Assembly (NCBI GenBank): GCA_026399075.1
Contig: JAPLRR010000093.1
Coordinates: 1-37,444, forward strand
Reading direction: 5' to 3'
Source: Methylococcales bacterium
GTDB taxonomy: Bacteria > Pseudomonadota > Gammaproteobacteria > Methylococcales > Methylomonadaceae
DNA: 37,444 nt
In this document: piece after piece, positions 34,680 through 37,444 of the stretch
Layout: every line of letters starts with the position of its first letter
Numbering within the stretch: position 1 is the stretch's first letter
Position numbers and translations under genes: made by a program
Notes under the pieces: model-generated
Told to the model about the DNA's origin: nothing
Database searches by the model: none
Seen by the model: the letters and a program-made list of their open reading frames with translations, nothing else

Positions 34680-35392
34680 GATCGATTGAATATACCAATT
34701 AATCTTTTGAACACTTGGTTTACGCAAAAAAACGAATGCTTCTTAATACGACCCACTAAACTAGAAAAATTGCTTTTTAGCTGGTTCTTATTTTCTATAA
34801 ACTCACGCATGTCCTCAGCTTTTATTCCTTCTTTTTGCCATATTTCTAGGCAACTGGGAATAGTCAAAGACAATGATAAGAACAAGAGAAGCCCCCAAAA
34901 ATCAAAGAAAAGCCAACCCCAACAACTCCCAAAAATGAGTGGTAAAAGACTTCCAGGCATACGTCCTGCTGAGTTGGTTCTGTCATCAACGCCGATTGTT
35001 ATTTTAAGTTCTTCCCAATATTTATCTCCAAGGATATGTTGCGCTTGCCAAGCAGCCCTTATAGCAAGAGCAATAACAATACATACTGATAAACCGAGCC
35101 AAGGAAGAACATTGATTAAAGCATCTACCTGCTCTGGTACTGGGCAATTTGGATTAGGGCCACCACGTGCAATGAATCCATATCCAGCAAAGAGAAATGA
35201 TTGTGATGTAAGTAGCCAAGTAAGCCTGTTATTGACAAGCGAGTCTTCTTGCCACCAGCGAGCATGGGCAAATTTTCGTTTCTCTATGAAAATCTTCTCT
35301 GCTTCGAACACTAATTTTGCATATTCATTTTTTGTGTAATCTTCTTTAGAATCAAATTTATAGTCAGAAAACAAATCTTTAGCTTTTGGCAT
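34670..35392 (-). CDS. Membrane protein of unknown function (cassette-like gene)
   Basis: From ATG 35392 the protein has 240 residues. A charged N-terminal stretch (1-55) is followed by WWQEDSLVNNRLTWLLTSQS and three or four hydrophobic segments (about 68-85, 102-120, 150-185). A basic C-terminal tail of about 50 residues ends it. The longer frame to 35644 crosses the neighbouring gene and is rejected; GGGA lies upstream of the chosen ATG. The tail may be altered, because its last three codons (SAR) and stop are encoded by the edge of a REP-like repeat. I do not recognise the family. It could be the last cassette of the array. Confidence 0.68.
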   Translation of the reverse strand: MPKAKDLFSDYKFDSKEDYTKNEYAKLVFEAEKIFIEKRKFAHARWWQEDSLVNNRLTWLLTSQSFLFAGYGFIARGGPNPNCPVPEQVDALINVLPWLGLSVCIVIALAIRAAWQAQHILGDKYWEELKITIGVDDRTNSAGRMPGSLLPLIFGSCWGWLFFDFWGLLLFLSLSLTIPSCLEIWQKEGIKAEDMREFIENKNQLKSNFSSLVGRIKKHSFFCVNQVFKRLIGIFNRSAR

Positions 35393-35448
35393 GTTGTTCC
35401 CAGTAATGTCAAACGTTAAGGTGAGGGGTGCGCCGTAGACGCGTCCCT
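35393..35448 (-). other. attC-like hairpin between two cassette-like genes (doubtful)
   Basis: The segment folds as GAGGG-GT-GCG / CGC-GT-CCCTC, with GTC/GAC ends and a GTTTGAC where GTTRRRY would be expected. The position fits an attC site, but the R boxes deviate. Confidence 0.25.
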
Positions 35449-35841
35449 CTAGACCGATGGGTTGGTTGATTTCTTGACTAGGCAATAGACGGCAGTGCCT
35501 CCTGCTATGGCTAATTGAAGTAGTATTGCCAAAGGCCAGTAAAGCATCCACTGCAATGGAAGGCCAGATGGATCTGGCGGGAAAAGCCACAAACTGGCAA
35601 TTGCTGCGAGAGCAATTGAAGATGCAATGAAACCAGCATGCCACAAAGTACGTGAAGCCTTAGCGACAGCGGCTACAACAGCCCATAACAAATGTGGGGC
35701 TGCGTAGAACAGGTAGCCTCCGATAACATAGACAGAAAACATTTCCATTCCAAATGGCTCACGTCTGAGAGCAACACCAAACGTGCCCAGCGTTACAAGG
35801 GCAGGAATACTTAAATGAGTTGCGATCAATGTTCTTTTCAT
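35449..35841 (-). CDS. Small four-helix membrane protein (cassette-like gene)
   Basis: From ATG 35841 the protein has 130 residues and four hydrophobic segments (about 8-26, 36-60, 67-87, 98-120), with few charged residues between. It is an inner-membrane protein of unknown function. An upstream TTG at 35850 is not preferred. The next minus-strand gene begins 56 bp after its stop. On the other side, ATTAGGC (about 35896-35902) resembles a cassette boundary with one mismatch. Confidence 0.66.
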   Translation of the reverse strand: MKRTLIATHLSIPALVTLGTFGVALRREPFGMEMFSVYVIGGYLFYAAPHLLWAVVAAVAKASRTLWHAGFIASSIALAAIASLWLFPPDPSGLPLQWMLYWPLAILLQLAIAGGTAVYCLVKKSTNPSV

Positions 35842-36158
35842 GACGCCCAAGTATGATTGGACAGCCCAATAGGTGCTTTTCTTTACACCTTGTAGGCCTA
35901 ATGTTTGATTGTCTACTTATATGTTGTTATTTGTCAACAGCCATGCAAGAAAAATACACCCCATCGGAAAACTCAAACACACCTCATGGCAAGCCAAAAA
36001 TTGCTGGACAGGGTGCGCAATAAAATCCGTTTGAGGCAGTACCCCTTGCGTACGTGGGTAGACCAATAGCAAGTAGTTTATTTTGTTCCATCACAAGCGT
36101 CATTCCAATGAAATGGGTACGGCTGAGCTTAAGTGGGTTGCAAAAACAGCCCTGTAGG
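35842..36158. other. Gene-free interval inside the cassette-like region
   Basis: No supported gene lies here. A loose inverted repeat CTCAAAC/GTTTGAG (about 35976 to 36035) and the ATTAGGC box near 35900 are the only structures seen. Short frames overlap the REP-like repeat and are discounted. Confidence 0.5.
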
Positions 36159-36226
36159 GTGCGCATCGCGTACCTTCACAAAGTCCGAAGATTGGAAAAT
36201 GTGCGCGATGCGCACCTTACCGGGCT
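36159..36226 (+). repeat. REP-like repeat with GCGCATCGC arms, copy B
   Basis: This is a direct copy of 34611-34679. Its arms GTGCGCATCGCG and CGCGATGCGCAC pair well, so a long hairpin can form. It lies about 35 bp past the stop of the gene at 36261-36548. Confidence 0.78.
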
Positions 36227-36260
36227 TGATGCGCACTCAGGCTCGAATTACACAACTAGT

Positions 36261-36548
36261 TCACCGTTTTTTGGCTATCCATTTGCCATTATGTGGACCA
36301 ACGAAATATCCGACAAGACCAGTCTCCGTATCGCACAGAACTTCCAATCTTCCGCTACCAGGGTTGAATGTTTCTGTATCTGCCGTCTCAACTTTATCGC
36401 ATTCATATCCAGAAGATTCGATAGCGGATTTAACCTTTCTTTTAAGTTGCTCTATCCTCTCTTCATCATCAAAAGCATCAGGAAAGGTTATTGGCGAAGA
36501 AAAAAGGATGAACACAGCAAAGAAGCTTTTTAAAAACATATTTTTCAT
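36261..36548 (-). CDS. Small exported protein (cassette gene)
   Basis: The 95-residue protein has a signal peptide (MKNMFLKSFFAVFILFSSPI, cleavage probably near residue 20-25). A short mature domain follows with two cysteines (YEC and VLC) that could pair in the periplasm. It ends GLVGYFVGPHNGKWIAKKR. The ATG at 36548 is only 25 bp after the GTTAGGC of the attC site, the usual short leader of an integron cassette. Function is unknown. Confidence 0.7.
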   Translation of the reverse strand: MKNMFLKSFFAVFILFSSPITFPDAFDDEERIEQLKRKVKSAIESSGYECDKVETADTETFNPGSGRLEVLCDTETGLVGYFVGPHNGKWIAKKR

Positions 36549-36573
36549 TGTTTGATTGCCTCGAAACCATTTG

Positions 36574-36668
36574 GCCTAACGCCCCGATCAGCGCTCATCG
36601 CCACACCACAAAACTCGAAAACATCAAGGCGCTTTGAGACGCGGGTGCGCTGGGTCGAGTTGTTAAGC
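36574..36668 (-). other. attC recombination site (integron cassette junction)
   Basis: On the minus strand the 95-bp site starts with R'' GCTTAAC and ends with R' GTTAGGC. The inner arms AACTCGACCCAGCGC and GCGCTGATCGGGGC pair with R boxes included, apart from a short unpaired spacer and one unpaired extra base. Those are the hallmarks of a folded attC site. It lies 20 bp after the stop of the gene 36689-37261 and just ahead of the next gene, in the right orientation. Confidence 0.82.
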
Positions 36669-36688
36669 CAGTTTGTTGGTTGGAAATA

Positions 36689-37261
36689 TTAGGGTTTAAC
36701 CATCATTCTGCCAATCCTTTCTATGGCTTCAGCAGATAAAGTAGGTTCCTTGCTTAAATTCACAATATTCTTTAGAGAATTAAGCTGTGAGGCTGTAGCT
36801 ATATCATTTGTATCGTAAACCATTGTCATGCGCGATAAATCTACTTCCTTTTTCATTTTTTCAGTTGCCTCCAATATCTCTTCAAATCCAGCGTGACCGC
36901 CATGTCTAATGATTCCATCGAGCAAATGCTTTTGACTTTCGCAATTTAAAATAAAGCGAATAAAAAAAACTTCAATTTGCTGTTCAAGGCAAGCTTTGTA
37001 TTGGCTATCATGACTGTTTAGTGTGTCATTTTTCAAAATCTCACGATATTGATTACTTAGGGTTCTTAATCTGTCTGCAATATTAGCATTTCGAGTTGCA
37101 AAATTATTAAATTGAGACGTGAGACAACTCATGATAAAGGTACGATTGTTAGCCGCACTAACATTGTACGACTCTTTTTGCAACTTATAAGCATAAATGC
37201 CTAAAATAAGGGTTACGCCGATCTGCAATATCCTTAAAACAATATCCAAAAATTCGTTCAT
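36689..37261 (-). CDS. Membrane-anchored helical protein (cassette gene)
   Basis: The 190-residue protein has one N-terminal hydrophobic helix (about 6-25, IVLRILQIGVTLILGIYAYK). A long, mostly helical cytoplasmic or periplasmic part follows, with possible coiled coil (about 55-110). It starts 29 bp after a GTTAGGC box and its stop is followed after 20 bp by the attC site, so it has the exact form of one integron gene cassette. AT-rich. No family recognised. Confidence 0.72.
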   Translation of the reverse strand: MNEFLDIVLRILQIGVTLILGIYAYKLQKESYNVSAANNRTFIMSCLTSQFNNFATRNANIADRLRTLSNQYREILKNDTLNSHDSQYKACLEQQIEVFFIRFILNCESQKHLLDGIIRHGGHAGFEEILEATEKMKKEVDLSRMTMVYDTNDIATASQLNSLKNIVNLSKEPTLSAEAIERIGRMMVKP

Positions 37262-37290
37262 ACAACACCCATCGTCCTATTTCGATAAAA

Positions 37291-37297
37291 GCCTAAC
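37291..37297 (-). other. GTTAGGC cassette-boundary box (attI or attC end)
   Basis: On the minus strand GTTAGGC precedes the first cassette gene, identical to the R' box of the attC at 36574-36668. No pairing R'' arm is visible to the right, which would fit an attI site. It is also short enough to occur by chance. Confidence 0.5.
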
Positions 37298-37403
37298 TAT
37301 AATTAAGGTAACTCGCAAAAAATACCCCACACTAATTTTTTAACAATACTGTTCAAAATCGATATATGCTACAAACACAATTTGACACATCGCAACCTAG
37401 AGC

Positions 37404-37444
37404 ATGACCCATATATCTGAACAACATATTGCAACGATTAAAGA
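37404..37444 (+). CDS. Start of a plus-strand ORF cut by the window end
   Basis: ATG 37404 opens a frame MTHISEQHIATIK to the last base. It is divergent from the cassette-like genes and about 107 bp from the GTTAGGC box, where an integron integrase would begin. Thirteen residues are too few to identify it. Confidence 0.3.
   Translation, partial: MTHISEQHIATIK

Noticed and set aside
35393..35448. A second attC site between two membrane-protein genes
   Set aside because: Position and hairpin fit, but the end box is GTTTGAC, not GTTRRRY, and the partner box is poor. Kept only as a doubtful feature.
35970..36040. CTCAAAC/GTTTGAG inverted repeat as an attC site
   Set aside because: The boxes do not match RYYYAAC/GTTRRRY and no inner pairing arms are seen.
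36054..36555. Two plus-strand frames opposite the exported cassette protein
   Set aside because: They lie antisense to a gene with a clear signal peptide and include the REP-like repeat.

Overview
The window looks like a chromosomal segment of a gammaproteobacterium. HrpA, EttA, a CydAB/CydX bd oxidase with a CydP-like subunit, PsiE and the arsenosugar pair ArsM/ArsS are of proteobacterial type. The combination, the moderate GC and the many short palindromic repeats would fit a methanotroph of the Methylococcales, but that taxonomic guess is inference and no marker gene settles it.

Layout. 1-2215: the right end of an IS630-family element, a gene whose 5' end it removed, a UPF0175/DUF3368 (PIN) toxin-antitoxin pair and a 103-bp MITE-like repeat. 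2308-6237: hrpA. 6238-15760: an accessory block with a decayed alcohol dehydrogenase, a minus-strand operon of a KAP P-loop NTPase and a NACHT-LRR NTPase (the best candidate for an uncharacterised defence-type system), small membrane proteins, relics of IS21 and IS110 elements, a DUF433/DUF5615 toxin-antitoxin pair with a frameshifted antitoxin, the second, inverted MITE copy and a GT90 glycosyltransferase. 15790-18212: YgiD-like dioxygenase, a PIN remnant, an unknown protein and PsiE.

18300-24148: a cydP-cydA-cydB-cydX operon (minus strand) with a textbook sigma-54 promoter and upstream TGTTTCA repeats. It is followed on the plus strand by a DinJ/YafQ-type toxin-antitoxin pair and a PAS-AAA+-Fis enhancer-binding protein that probably activates the oxidase operon. 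A relic of a second regulator start sits at 21800. 24164-28798: a four-gene MacA/MacB/TolC-type tripartite efflux operon. 29350-31014: ettA. 31098-33878: an arsenosugar-type operon (DUF3047 protein, ArsS radical SAM, ArsM methyltransferase). 34386-34472: tRNA-Leu(UAA) with promoter and terminator.

34599-37444: the right end looks like an integron gene-cassette array. There are four small minus-strand genes of unknown function, most with membrane segments or a signal peptide. A structurally convincing attC site (36574-36668) ends in the canonical GTTAGGC. Another GTTAGGC box precedes the first cassette, and a plus-strand ORF starting at 37404 runs off the window where a divergent integrase gene would be expected. 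Several imperfect palindromes of 70-230 bp are scattered between genes throughout.
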